Shown here one piece after another: positions 43,073-51,232 of a stretch of DNA of 64,000 nucleotides (position 1 is the stretch's first letter; every line of letters starts with the position of its first letter). This stretch comes from Mycobacterium sp. Its GTDB lineage: Bacteria; Actinomycetota; Actinomycetes; Mycobacteriales; Mycobacteriaceae. The notes under the pieces are model-generated. The model searched no databases and was not told the DNA's origin. It saw only the letters and a program-made list of their open reading frames with translations. The translations under genes and the position numbers were made by a program. The stretch covers positions 32,525 to 96,524 of the forward strand of contig JACPVR010000006.1 of NCBI GenBank assembly GCA_016197405.1, written 5' to 3'.

Positions 43073-44137
43073 ATGTTCGCCCCCGAGCTGCTCGGCGACC
43101 GCTACGAGCTGCGGGGCGTTCTCGGTCGTGGCGGTATGGCCGAGGTCCGCGAAGCGTTCGACACCCAGACCGGTCAGATGGTGGCCGTCAAACTGCTCTA
43201 CCCGGGTTTCGACACCCACCCGGACTATCTGCGCCGGTTCTGGGCCGAAGCGCACGCTGCCGGGTCCCTGCGGCACCCCCACATCGTCACCGTCTACGGC
43301 ACCGGCGTGCACAACGGGACGCCGTTCATCGTCATGGAGCGGCTGCCTGGCCAGAGCCTGGCCGATCTGATCGCGCGCGGGCCCGTGGCGCCCGATTTCG
43401 TCCGCACGATGCTCGGGGATGTGCTGTCCGCGTTGGCCACCGCGCACGCCGCCGGCATCCTGCATCGCGATATCAAGCCCGCCAACATCTTGTTCACCGA
43501 AGCCGGGGAAGCTCGGGTGGCCGATTTCGGGCTCGCCAAGGGCCCTGACACCCACCGCACCGAGACCGGCCAGATCATGGGCACCATGGCCTATATGAGC
43601 CCCGAACGGCTCGCAGGCCGTCCCGCGACCGTCGCCGACGATCTGTACGCCGTGGGCGTGGTGGGCTACGAGGCATTGACCGGGCGGCGGGCGTTCCCGC
43701 AGGAGAACCTGGTGGCCCTGGCCAACGCCATCACCGAGAATCCGCCGCCGCCGGTCTCGGTGCTGCGGCCCGATATCGATCCGCAGTTGTCGGCGATCGT
43801 GGACCGGGCCATGACCCGGCAGGCGCGGGCGCGCTTCGCGAGCGCCGAGGCGATGCGTGCCGAACTGGCCAACGCCGGGGGAGATCCGGTCACCGAACCG
43901 CTGCCTGTGCCGCCTGTGACGCCGCCAGGGGTCAATGCGATTGCGCCGCCGTACGTTCCACAGCTGCTGCCGCCGCCATCGCCACGTTCTGCGCGACGGG
44001 TGCTGGTGCTGGCCTTCGTTGTCGCGTTCGTGCTCGCGCTGGCCGTCGTGATCATCGCGTTCGCGACCGGGGTGGCCACGCAGCAGTCGCCGTCGCCGGG
44101 CACCGCGCCCAGCAGTGCGGTGTCCACGCCGCCCTGA
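43073..44137 (+). CDS. Membrane-bound Ser/Thr protein kinase (PknX/STPK family)
   Basis: A 354-residue Hanks-type kinase. The glycine-rich loop LGRGGMAEV is at about 17-25, Lys40 in MVAVK is catalytic, Glu59 is the likely helix-C partner, HRDIKPANIL is 131-140 and DFG 151-153, with SPE at 176-178 in the activation-segment end. A Pro-rich linker (about 285-310) leads to one transmembrane helix (about 322-342) and a short extracytoplasmic Ser/Pro tail (about 12 residues), so no sensor domain exists outside. All catalytic residues are present, so it should be active. It probably senses cytoplasmic or lateral-membrane signals; targets are unknown. Confidence 0.92.
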   Translation: MFAPELLGDRYELRGVLGRGGMAEVREAFDTQTGQMVAVKLLYPGFDTHPDYLRRFWAEAHAAGSLRHPHIVTVYGTGVHNGTPFIVMERLPGQSLADLIARGPVAPDFVRTMLGDVLSALATAHAAGILHRDIKPANILFTEAGEARVADFGLAKGPDTHRTETGQIMGTMAYMSPERLAGRPATVADDLYAVGVVGYEALTGRRAFPQENLVALANAITENPPPPVSVLRPDIDPQLSAIVDRAMTRQARARFASAEAMRAELANAGGDPVTEPLPVPPVTPPGVNAIAPPYVPQLLPPPSPRSARRVLVLAFVVAFVLALAVVIIAFATGVATQQSPSPGTAPSSAVSTPP

Positions 44138-44226
44138 CGGGCTCGCTTCGGCTTCGGAGTGTGCGGTGTCGTACGCGACGCGCCGCGGAGTGCGTACCGT
44201 TCCGCACAGTCGCGGTTGAACAGCTG

Positions 44227-44299
44227 TGCCCCCACCAGGGCTCGAACCTGGGACCTGCGGATTAAAAGTCCGTAGCTCTACCGACTGAGCTATAGGGGC
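44227..44299 (-). tRNA. tRNA-Lys (anticodon TTT)
   Basis: A 73-nt cloverleaf on the reverse strand. The acceptor arm GCCCCTA/TGGGGGC (one G-U) and T-loop GGTTCGAGCC are complete, the anticodon loop is CTTTTAA (UUU) and the discriminator is A. Single tRNA opposite to the Glu-Asp-Phe cluster. Confidence 0.95.
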
Positions 44300-44424
44300 G
44301 CGGTGAATCAGGATAGCGCCTGAGTCATTGGGACCCGCGTTTGGGGATTAGCCCTACGGTGTCCTAAGCTAGCGATCGCTCCTGACGCGAAGCGTTGCGA
44401 GTGCCCCGGAGGAATTCGGACTTG

Positions 44425-44497
44425 GCCCCCATCGTCTAGTGGCCTAGGACGCCGCCCTTTCACGGCGGTAGCACGGGTTCGAATCCCGTTGGGGGTA
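44425..44497 (+). tRNA. tRNA-Glu (anticodon TTC)
   Basis: A 73-nt cloverleaf: acceptor GCCCCCA/TGGGGGT, anticodon loop CTTTCAC (UUC), T-loop GGGTTCGAATCCC and discriminator A. First of three tRNA genes in tandem. Confidence 0.95.
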
Positions 44498-44550
44498 CGG
44501 CAACGCGGAAACGCGGAGCACAGCAGGAAAGCAGTACAGCAGGAAAGCAA

Positions 44551-44624
44551 GGCCCTGTGGCGCAGTTGGTTAGCGCGCCGCCCTGTCACGGCGGAGGTCG
44601 CGGGTTCGAGTCCCGTCAGGGTCG
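44551..44624 (+). tRNA. tRNA-Asp (anticodon GTC)
   Basis: A 74-nt cloverleaf: acceptor GGCCCTG/CAGGGTC with G-U at position 2, anticodon loop CTGTCAC (GUC), discriminator G. Second in the tandem set. Confidence 0.95.
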
Positions 44625-44670
44625 CCATACAAGGCGAGGCACGATTCGTTTGTACGGATCGGCGCCTTCC

Positions 44671-44744
44671 GGCCAGGTAGCTCAGTTGGTACGAGCGTCC
44701 GCCTGAAAAGCGGAAGGTCGCCGGTTCGATCCCGGCCCTGGCCA
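44671..44744 (+). tRNA. tRNA-Phe (anticodon GAA)
   Basis: A 74-nt cloverleaf: acceptor GGCCAGG/CCTGGCC, anticodon loop CTGAAAA (GAA), discriminator A. Last of the tandem set; no integrase is near, so it is not an occupied phage attachment site. Confidence 0.95.
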
Positions 44745-44788
44745 CTTCGGTTCTCTGCTCGTCCTGGCCCGTCGGGTCGGACGGGCTT

Positions 44789-46276
44789 TCACTCCGCGCG
44801 GCGCAGCACCGCGGCCACGGTCAGCAACAGGATCTTGAAGTCCAGTGCCACCGACCAGTTCTCGATGTAGTAGTTGTCCCACTCGGCGCGGTCTGCGATC
44901 GACGTCTGGCCACGAAGCCCATGGACCTGTGCCCAGCCCGTCACACCGGCTTTGACGCGGTGGCGCTCACCGTAGCGACGGATCTGCGCCTCGAACAGTT
45001 CGACGAATTCCGGCCGCTCCGGCCGCGGGCCGACCAGGCTCATATCGCCCTTGATGACGTTGAGCAGCTGCGGCAGTTCGTCCAGTGATGTCCTGCGCAT
45101 GATCTTGCCGATGCCGGTGCGGCGGTCCACGCCTTCGACGCCACCGGGAGCCTGCCCCGCGGCGAGCTGGAATTCGGCATCGGAGTCGCGGGGCGGACGC
45201 ATCGAGCGGAACTTCAGGCAGTCGAAGACCTGGCCGTCGCGTCCGACCCGGGGTTGGCGAAACAGAATGGGGCCGGGCGAACTGAGCCGGACCAGCGCCA
45301 TCAACGTCAGGAATATCGGCGAGATGAGCAGCAGCCCGAACGTGGCGATGACGCGATCCCCGAAGTCTTTGAACAAGGTGAACTGCCAGCCCTGTGGGTT
45401 GGTGTGGGGCACCGCGAGCAGCGGCAGGCCGCCGACGTGTTCGATCCGCACGTGCTCGCCCACCGAATCGAACATCCGGGGGACGACCCACACTCGCAAT
45501 CCGTGCGCATGGGCGACGCGTACCACCGCGGTCAGCAGTTGGTCCTGGGTGCGTGAGAAGGCGATGATGACGCCCTCGGCACCGGTCTGCAGGATCGCCT
45601 TGTCGATGTTCTCCGGGGAGCCGAGATAGGGGACCGCGGCGGGGAGCTCGTCGGACTCCAGGCCGAACCACGGCGGTTCGGCGTCGATCAGGCCCTTCAC
45701 CGACAAACCGAGTTCGGGATTGGATCTGAGGCGTTCGATGATCTGATACGCCACCCGCCCGTTGCCGACGAGGATGACGGGCGAAACCAGATGCTCGTGT
45801 TCCCGCATGCTGCGTTGGACGACCGCGCGAATTGCGCGGCACAGCAGTATCACCACCGCGGCGCATATCCAGAGTTTGGCCACCGTGCGCCCGAGTTGTC
45901 CGGGGACGTCGGCGACCACCGCAACGCTGAGTAGCAGCATCGCCGCGAGTGCCAGGCTCGCCAGCACCGGCCCGATCTCATCGAGGAATCGGCGATTCAG
46001 TTTGCGGCGGTACACTTTTCGAAGCGCAAGCACCCCGATCACCAGTGGTACGTAGAGCGCCGAGAGCCACAGTGCAGGACCTTGCACCCCGGCCTCCGAT
46101 GCCCACCACGCAGCCACAGCGACCGCAACCGTGGTCGCGAACACGTCGATCGATACGGTGATAGTTGTGCTCAGCGGATCGGTCCTGGCCCGCTCGCCCA
46201 GGGTCTTTCGAGGCCGGCGGGTCTCGGAGGTCGCTGCTTCATCCATCGGTGCGTTTCCGCGTTGCAGTATGGACAT
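44789..46276 (-). CDS. Undecaprenyl-phosphate sugar phosphotransferase (WcaJ/WbaP-like)
   Basis: A 495-residue polyisoprenyl-phosphate hexose-1-phosphate transferase. Four N-terminal transmembrane helices (about 39-57, 69-86, 104-123, 133-150) enclose a Rossmann-like CoA-binding-3 domain (about 165-285, VILVGNGRVAYQII). A fifth segment (about 310-330) precedes the catalytic domain with PGPILFRQPRVGRDGQVFDC, LKFRSM, RRTSLDELPQLLNVIKGDMS and LVGPRPERPEF. It would start an exopolysaccharide or glycan chain. The start was placed at 46276; an upstream in-frame Met (46303) is an alternative. Alone among tRNAs and a GAF protein, so its glycan is unknown. Confidence 0.9.
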   Translation of the reverse strand: MSILQRGNAPMDEAATSETRRPRKTLGERARTDPLSTTITVSIDVFATTVAVAVAAWWASEAGVQGPALWLSALYVPLVIGVLALRKVYRRKLNRRFLDEIGPVLASLALAAMLLLSVAVVADVPGQLGRTVAKLWICAAVVILLCRAIRAVVQRSMREHEHLVSPVILVGNGRVAYQIIERLRSNPELGLSVKGLIDAEPPWFGLESDELPAAVPYLGSPENIDKAILQTGAEGVIIAFSRTQDQLLTAVVRVAHAHGLRVWVVPRMFDSVGEHVRIEHVGGLPLLAVPHTNPQGWQFTLFKDFGDRVIATFGLLLISPIFLTLMALVRLSSPGPILFRQPRVGRDGQVFDCLKFRSMRPPRDSDAEFQLAAGQAPGGVEGVDRRTGIGKIMRRTSLDELPQLLNVIKGDMSLVGPRPERPEFVELFEAQIRRYGERHRVKAGVTGWAQVHGLRGQTSIADRAEWDNYYIENWSVALDFKILLLTVAAVLRRAE

Positions 46277-46438
46277 CCCAGATTCAAGTTCTCGTCGGAG
46301 CACTCTCGTTAGCCCCCTGGTGTTCGGCCGGCCAATAAGTCCCCGTGGAACGGGTCAATCGGGATTCTTGCGGGAGGGTCGTATCGGCGACGACGGCCCG
46401 CACGCCGGGCACGTTGTGCTCGACAGGCCTGGGTGGGT

Positions 46439-47107
46439 TCATCCAGCGAAGATCTTTGTGCGTACGACCGCGGTGAGGTCTTCGAGAATCTGAATCTGGC
46501 TGCCCGTCCAATGGTGCGGCTGACCGTCCCACGCGCACAGCGTGCCCACGGCATTACCGCCCATATCCGCCAGCGGGATGCCTGCGTACGCCCGGACACT
46601 GCCGTCCTGCACGACGGGGTTCTCGGCGAGCAGCGGGTGCTCGAAGGTGTCGTCGACGATCAGCGGCTGGCCGCTGGCCACGGCGTATTTGCAGATCGAT
46701 TGCTCCAGCGGACGCGTTCGCTCGAAACCGTCGCCGGCGTTGTTGCACCCGACGAGCACCTGCTTGTCCTGGTCCACCAATGACACAGCGGCATAGGGAA
46801 TCCCCAGCGCCTCGGCGGTCAACGCGGCGAACTGGTCGATCGCAAACCTCGGCGGACCGTCGAGCAGTCCGGTCCGGTGCAACGCGGCCAATCTGTCGGT
46901 GTCGGAGAGCACTGCGCTGAGCAGAGCGCCGAGCGTGCTGTGTTCTTGCGTGAGTTGGCCGAGCAAAGTCCGAACCGCAGGGTTCTCCAGCGCAGCGGAC
47001 GCGATCAGCTGGCGGGCAGCTTCACGGTCCAGCTCGCGACCGAGGTCGTCCTCGCCGGTATCGGAGGCATGGCCATCGGCGTCCGGCCCTGGCAGCGGGT
47101 CACTCAC
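46439..47107 (-). CDS. GAF-domain protein
   Basis: A 222-residue cytosolic protein with an acidic linker (about 1-45) and one GAF domain (about 75-218): FAALTAEALGIPYAAVSLVD, QSICKYAVASGQPLIVDD and AGIPLADMGGNAVGTLCAWD. GTG 47107 is the best start, but the RBS is weak, so a longer N-terminus is possible. Single GAF proteins of this kind (with the SICKYAV motif) bind small ligands or act as anti-sigma/diguanylate-type sensors; no output domain is present. It is separated from the transferase gene by 162 bp, and the neighbouring catabolic operon ends 45 nt away. Confidence 0.78.
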   Translation of the reverse strand: MSDPLPGPDADGHASDTGEDDLGRELDREAARQLIASAALENPAVRTLLGQLTQEHSTLGALLSAVLSDTDRLAALHRTGLLDGPPRFAIDQFAALTAEALGIPYAAVSLVDQDKQVLVGCNNAGDGFERTRPLEQSICKYAVASGQPLIVDDTFEHPLLAENPVVQDGSVRAYAGIPLADMGGNAVGTLCAWDGQPHHWTGSQIQILEDLTAVVRTKIFAG

Positions 47108-47151
47108 GGGTCGATGATAGATGAGTTTGCCCTGCGGCACGCTCCATCCAG

Positions 47152-48396
47152 CTAAGACAGGCCTATCAGCACATCCCCGCCGGCTGGATCGGCACCGGCG
47201 ACCAGCGACCACGGTGCCCGGTAGACCCGGCCGGGTGCAGCCGGCCAGAGCGTCCGTTTCTCGCCGATCAGCCGTCCGTCCTGGGTGGCTCGTAGTTTCG
47301 GGGCCCGGCGGTATTCGTCGACCCACAGCAACAGATCGCCACGAGCTGCCACCGAACCGTCGGGTGCGACGAGCTGCGGTGCCACCCAGCGGAACGGCGG
47401 CGCAGGCCGAATCCGGACCCCTTGACCGGCAACGGTTTCGCCTGCAAGCCAGTTCAGCACTGTCGGTGCGACATGCCGACCGTCGAGTGCTGCGCCGTCG
47501 GCGGTGTCGACCGGGTGCAACAGGTTTCCCACCGCGAACACACCGGGTTTGGTGGTGCGCAGAGCGGCGTCGACGAGGGGCCCGCGGGTACCCGAGTCGA
47601 GCGCGAGGCCGCCGGTGCGGGCCAGTTCGTGATCGGGGATCCAGTCCCCGGTGGTGACGACGGTGTCACATTCGATGGTGGATTGTGCTCCGGTGTAGAT
47701 GTTTTCGACGGTCACCGATTGCACGCGGTGTTTGCCGTTGATGCGCACCACCCGGGTGCGGGTCAGTACCGGGCCTTTGAGCAGGAGCCGGCCGGGGACC
47801 CGGAACGCGGCGTAGGCATCAGCATGTGGATAGCTGGTTGTCATCGCCACTGTGGCGCAGCCCGCTTCGCGCAGTGTCATCACCGCCGACCAGCTCACCA
47901 GCTCGGCGCCCACGACGACGGCGCGGGTGCCGACCTCGGCGTGGTGCAGGTGCACCATGTTCTGCAGCTGTCCGGTGGTGTACACCCCGTCGGGGCGGTC
48001 ACCGGGGATCAGCCGCGCCGGCCGCGGACGTTCCCGCGCCCCGGTGGCCAGTACGACGGCGTCGGCGGCCAGCACCCGGCGGCCGCGCGGTGAGGTGATC
48101 TCCAGTTGCCGGTCGCCGGACCACCCGGTGACCATGGCCTCGGTTTCCAGTCGCGCTCCGGCGTCGCGGGCGGTGTCGGTGAGGCGCCGTGCGTACTCCG
48201 GACCGCTGATGAAGCGTTTGAGATCGCGGATGCCATAGCCGGGATGATCACTGTGCCGGGGGATTCCGCCCGTTTCGGCTTCGCGTTCGATGACCAGCAC
48301 ACTGCCCTCGGTCATCGGCGCCAGGGCCGCGGCGGCGGTCAACCCGGACGGTCCGCCGCCCACGATGGCGACGCTGACCTTCTCGACGGGACTCAT
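47152..48396 (-). CDS. FAD/NAD-dependent oxidoreductase (GlpB/HcnB-like alpha subunit)
   Basis: A 414-residue pyridine-nucleotide-disulfide-fold protein. The FAD dinucleotide motif AIVGGGPSGL is at about 10-19, VLATGARERPRP is the GG-doublet region, and VVVGAELVSWSAV supplies the second nucleotide site. It lacks the redox Cys pair of disulfide reductases. This arrangement, a nucleotide oxidoreductase beside a FAD oxidoreductase with an Fe-S tail, is seen in GlpA/GlpB-like and opine-oxidase systems. It is the last gene of the four-gene operon and its ATG overlaps the upstream stop by 4 nt. Confidence 0.83.
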   Translation of the reverse strand: MSPVEKVSVAIVGGGPSGLTAAAALAPMTEGSVLVIEREAETGGIPRHSDHPGYGIRDLKRFISGPEYARRLTDTARDAGARLETEAMVTGWSGDRQLEITSPRGRRVLAADAVVLATGARERPRPARLIPGDRPDGVYTTGQLQNMVHLHHAEVGTRAVVVGAELVSWSAVMTLREAGCATVAMTTSYPHADAYAAFRVPGRLLLKGPVLTRTRVVRINGKHRVQSVTVENIYTGAQSTIECDTVVTTGDWIPDHELARTGGLALDSGTRGPLVDAALRTTKPGVFAVGNLLHPVDTADGAALDGRHVAPTVLNWLAGETVAGQGVRIRPAPPFRWVAPQLVAPDGSVAARGDLLLWVDEYRRAPKLRATQDGRLIGEKRTLWPAAPGRVYRAPWSLVAGADPAGGDVLIGLS

Positions 48397-49790
48397 CGGG
48401 CCACCCCGGATTCCAGTAGTTCCGCGGTACGCGCGCCGCAGTAGAACCCCTGGCAGCGGCCGTTCATCACGCGGGTGCGGCGGCGCAGGCCGTCGAGGTC
48501 CGCGGGCGGGATGGGGGAGTCGAAGGCGTCACGGATCTCGCCGGCGCTGACGCGTTCGCAGAAACACACCATGCGCCCGTATTCGGGGTCCGCTGCGATG
48601 CGCTCGGCATCCTGATACGGCCGGGTGAAGGCCTCGCCGATATTGGGCATGACCGGGGCCGGCGGCAGATCGGCGCGCGGTGTGACGTCGAGGCCGCACT
48701 CGGCCAGCAGCCCCACCACGTACTCGGCGACGGCCATCCCCGACGTCAGCCCGGTGGACCGGATCCCGCCCACCAGGACGTAGTGCTGTGCCTGATCGAC
48801 GTCGATCAGATAGTCGCCGTGGTCGATGGCGGCGCGCAGGCCGGCATAGGAAGCGGTGATCTCCTCGTCGAACAGTGTCGGCATCAACGCCCGGCCCTTG
48901 CTCAGCAGGAACTCGAAGCCCTGCTCGGAAGTGCCTGTGGCGCTGCGGTCTTCGAGGTCCTCAGAGGTGGGTCCGACCATGACGTTGCCGTAGATCGTGG
49001 GGCTGACCAGCACACCTTTACCGCGTGAGGACGGTACCGCCAGGACGATGCACGGCACCATGGGCCGGGTCAGCTTGTCGAAGACGAACAGCTCGCCGCG
49101 CCGCGGGGTGACGGTGAAGCGGTGGTGGCCGAATCTGTTGTCCAGGTGGTCGGCACCCAGACCCGCGGCATTGATCACCCAGCGGGCATGGATGTCACCA
49201 TCGGTCGTGACCAACGTGGTGTGGTCACGTCCCGCCGCCGGCGGCACGATGTCGGTGACCTGGGCACCGCGGTGCAACTGGGCACCACGCTGTACGGCCT
49301 CGGTGGCCAGCGCCAGGTTGGTGGTCCACGTGCAGATGATCGCCTCACCCGGCACTGTCAGTCCGGCCAGCGCTCCCGCGCCGAGCTCGGGGACCCGACG
49401 GTAAACCTCTGCGGCGTCGACGATTTCGCATTCGTGATACCCGTTGCGTTCGGCCTTGTCCTTCAGGCTGGGCAGCGTGTCGACTTCCTCGTCGTTCCAT
49501 GCGACCAGCAGTGCACCGGTGCGCTCGACCGGTATTCCGGTGCGTTCGGCGTATTCGCCGAGCAGGTGATATCCGCGGGCCACCAGACGGGACTCCAAAG
49601 TGCCTGGGGTGGCGTCGAATCCAGTGTGCAGCAATGCGGTGTTGGCCTTGCTGGTGCCGTCGCCGACGTCGTCGCGGCCCTCGACGAGGGCGACGGACAG
49701 ACCGGTTCCGGCCAGCTCCCGCGCGATGGCGCTTCCGACGATTCCGGCACCGACGACGGCGACGTCACGGATTTCGGCCGGGCTGGTCAT
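48393..49790 (-). CDS. FAD-dependent oxidoreductase with C-terminal BFD-like [2Fe-2S] domain (GlpA-like)
   Basis: A 465-residue protein. The N-terminal DAO/glycerol-3-phosphate-dehydrogenase domain (about 1-375) has VAVVGAGIVGSAIARELAGT for FAD binding, LLHTGFDATPGTL and GIRSTGLTSGMAV. The C-terminal about 85 residues are a BFD-like [2Fe-2S] domain: C-x-C in VCFCERVSAGE (about 411-421) and CQGFYCG (about 446-452), four Cys in all. This is the GlpA-type layout in which electrons leave flavin through an Fe-S centre to a partner such as the oxidoreductase encoded next. It probably oxidises a phosphorylated alcohol made by the FGGY kinase upstream. Confidence 0.87.
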   Translation of the reverse strand: MTSPAEIRDVAVVGAGIVGSAIARELAGTGLSVALVEGRDDVGDGTSKANTALLHTGFDATPGTLESRLVARGYHLLGEYAERTGIPVERTGALLVAWNDEEVDTLPSLKDKAERNGYHECEIVDAAEVYRRVPELGAGALAGLTVPGEAIICTWTTNLALATEAVQRGAQLHRGAQVTDIVPPAAGRDHTTLVTTDGDIHARWVINAAGLGADHLDNRFGHHRFTVTPRRGELFVFDKLTRPMVPCIVLAVPSSRGKGVLVSPTIYGNVMVGPTSEDLEDRSATGTSEQGFEFLLSKGRALMPTLFDEEITASYAGLRAAIDHGDYLIDVDQAQHYVLVGGIRSTGLTSGMAVAEYVVGLLAECGLDVTPRADLPPAPVMPNIGEAFTRPYQDAERIAADPEYGRMVCFCERVSAGEIRDAFDSPIPPADLDGLRRRTRVMNGRCQGFYCGARTAELLESGVAR

Positions 49791-51232
49791 GGGGTGTTCT
49801 CCTTCGGTGCGAGCACCGTCTGCGCTGCGTGCTTCCAGCGCGCCAAATGCTCAGCGGCCCGGTCATCGGACCAGATGGGCTCGTAGGTGTGTTGCGGTGT
49901 CCAGGTGCCGACGATGTCGGCGGGGCTGCGCTGCGGCTCGAGCGCCAGCCGGGCGCAGGCCGCCGCGCCGAGTGGGGTGGCGTGCGCCGACGGGTAGACC
50001 TCGACCGGAACGCGGGCCAGGTCAGCCTGGGCCTGCATGAGTACCGCCGACCGGGTGAGCCCGCCGTCGACGCGTAGCCGGGTCAGTGGCTGGCCCAGAT
50101 CCTGGGCCACCAGCTCGGCCAGGCATGCGACCTGAGCGGCGATCCCCTCCAGCAGCGCCCGGACCAGATGTCCGCGGCCGCTGCTGAGTGTCATGCCCGT
50201 GATCGACGCGGTGGCCTGAGCGTCCCACCAGGGGGCGGCGAGGCCGGCCAGAGCCGGGACGCACAGTACGCCTCCCGAGTCGGCCACCGATGTCGACACG
50301 GCGTCGAGCTGGTCGGCGGCCGGTACCAGGCCGAGGTCGATGGCCCAGCGCACGGCTGATGCGGCGGTATAGACCTGGCCGTCGGCGCAGTAGGAGGTGT
50401 CCCCGCGCAGCGTCCATGCCACCGATGTGGTCAGACCCGCCCCGGAGCGGGCGGCATTGCCCCCGAGTTGGGCGAGCAGGAACGCTCCGGTTCCGAAGGT
50501 GCATTTCGCCGCGCCGGGATCCAGGCAGGATTCGGCCAGCAGCGCGGCCTGCTGGTCGACGATCAGTCCGGCGACGGGTATCGGGGTGGTACCGAAAGCG
50601 GTTGTCTCACCGACGATCTGATCACTGGCAACCAGGTCGGGTAACGGTTCGGCCTCCAGGCCGAACAGTGTGAGCAGATCGTCGCTGAACACGGCGGTGT
50701 CCAGGTCGAGCAGCAGTGATCGGCTGGCCGTGGAGGTATCGGTGACGAACGCACCACACAGCCGGTGGATCAGCCAGGTGTCGGTGGTGGTGACGACCCC
50801 GTCGCGGGTCAGATTGGTCCGGATCCAGGCCATCTTCGGTGCGGAGAAGTACGGGTCGAGCACCAGACCGGTCCGCGCCGCCACCATGTCGGCCGAGGAG
50901 GCCAGCGCCGCGCAGATGGCCTCAGCGCGCCGGTCCTGCCAGACGATCGCCGGTGTCAACGGCCGGCCGGTGTCGCGGTCCCAGGCCAGGACGGTCTCGC
51001 CCTGATTGGCCAGCGCCACCGCGGCGACCGGAACTCCGGCGTCGGCGAGGGCGCGGCGCCCCGCGTCGACGACGGAGTTCCACAGGGCCTCGGGATCCTG
51101 CTCGACGCCGCCACCTGGCAGGTAGGAGGGCCGGAGCTCGACCTCGGCGATCGCGACGACGTCTCCGGTCTCGTCGACGACGATGGCCTTGGTTCCCGAG
51201 GTGCCCTGGTCGATGGCCAGCACGTGCGTCAT
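49787..51232 (-). CDS. FGGY-family carbohydrate kinase (glycerol-kinase-like)
   Basis: A 481-residue actin-fold kinase. ATG 51232 gives MTHVLAIDQGTSGTKAIVVD, the phosphate-1 motif of glycerol and related kinases, and overlaps the permease stop by 4 nt; a frame extending to 51685 is antisense noise over the permease. CTFGTGAFLLAQLG and WDAQATASITGMTL are FGGY signature regions. The substrate is a polyol or sugar, not identifiable by sequence; the missing GlpF-like facilitator and the APC permease instead suggest an amino-containing polyol. The product would be oxidised by the downstream FAD proteins. Confidence 0.9.
   Translation of the reverse strand: MTHVLAIDQGTSGTKAIVVDETGDVVAIAEVELRPSYLPGGGVEQDPEALWNSVVDAGRRALADAGVPVAAVALANQGETVLAWDRDTGRPLTPAIVWQDRRAEAICAALASSADMVAARTGLVLDPYFSAPKMAWIRTNLTRDGVVTTTDTWLIHRLCGAFVTDTSTASRSLLLDLDTAVFSDDLLTLFGLEAEPLPDLVASDQIVGETTAFGTTPIPVAGLIVDQQAALLAESCLDPGAAKCTFGTGAFLLAQLGGNAARSGAGLTTSVAWTLRGDTSYCADGQVYTAASAVRWAIDLGLVPAADQLDAVSTSVADSGGVLCVPALAGLAAPWWDAQATASITGMTLSSGRGHLVRALLEGIAAQVACLAELVAQDLGQPLTRLRVDGGLTRSAVLMQAQADLARVPVEVYPSAHATPLGAAACARLALEPQRSPADIVGTWTPQHTYEPIWSDDRAAEHLARWKHAAQTVLAPKENTP

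Noticed and set aside
44227..44744. tRNA cluster as an attachment site for a mobile element
   Set aside because: No integrase, no direct repeat of a tRNA 3' end, and neighbouring genes look like conserved core; no integrated element is seen.
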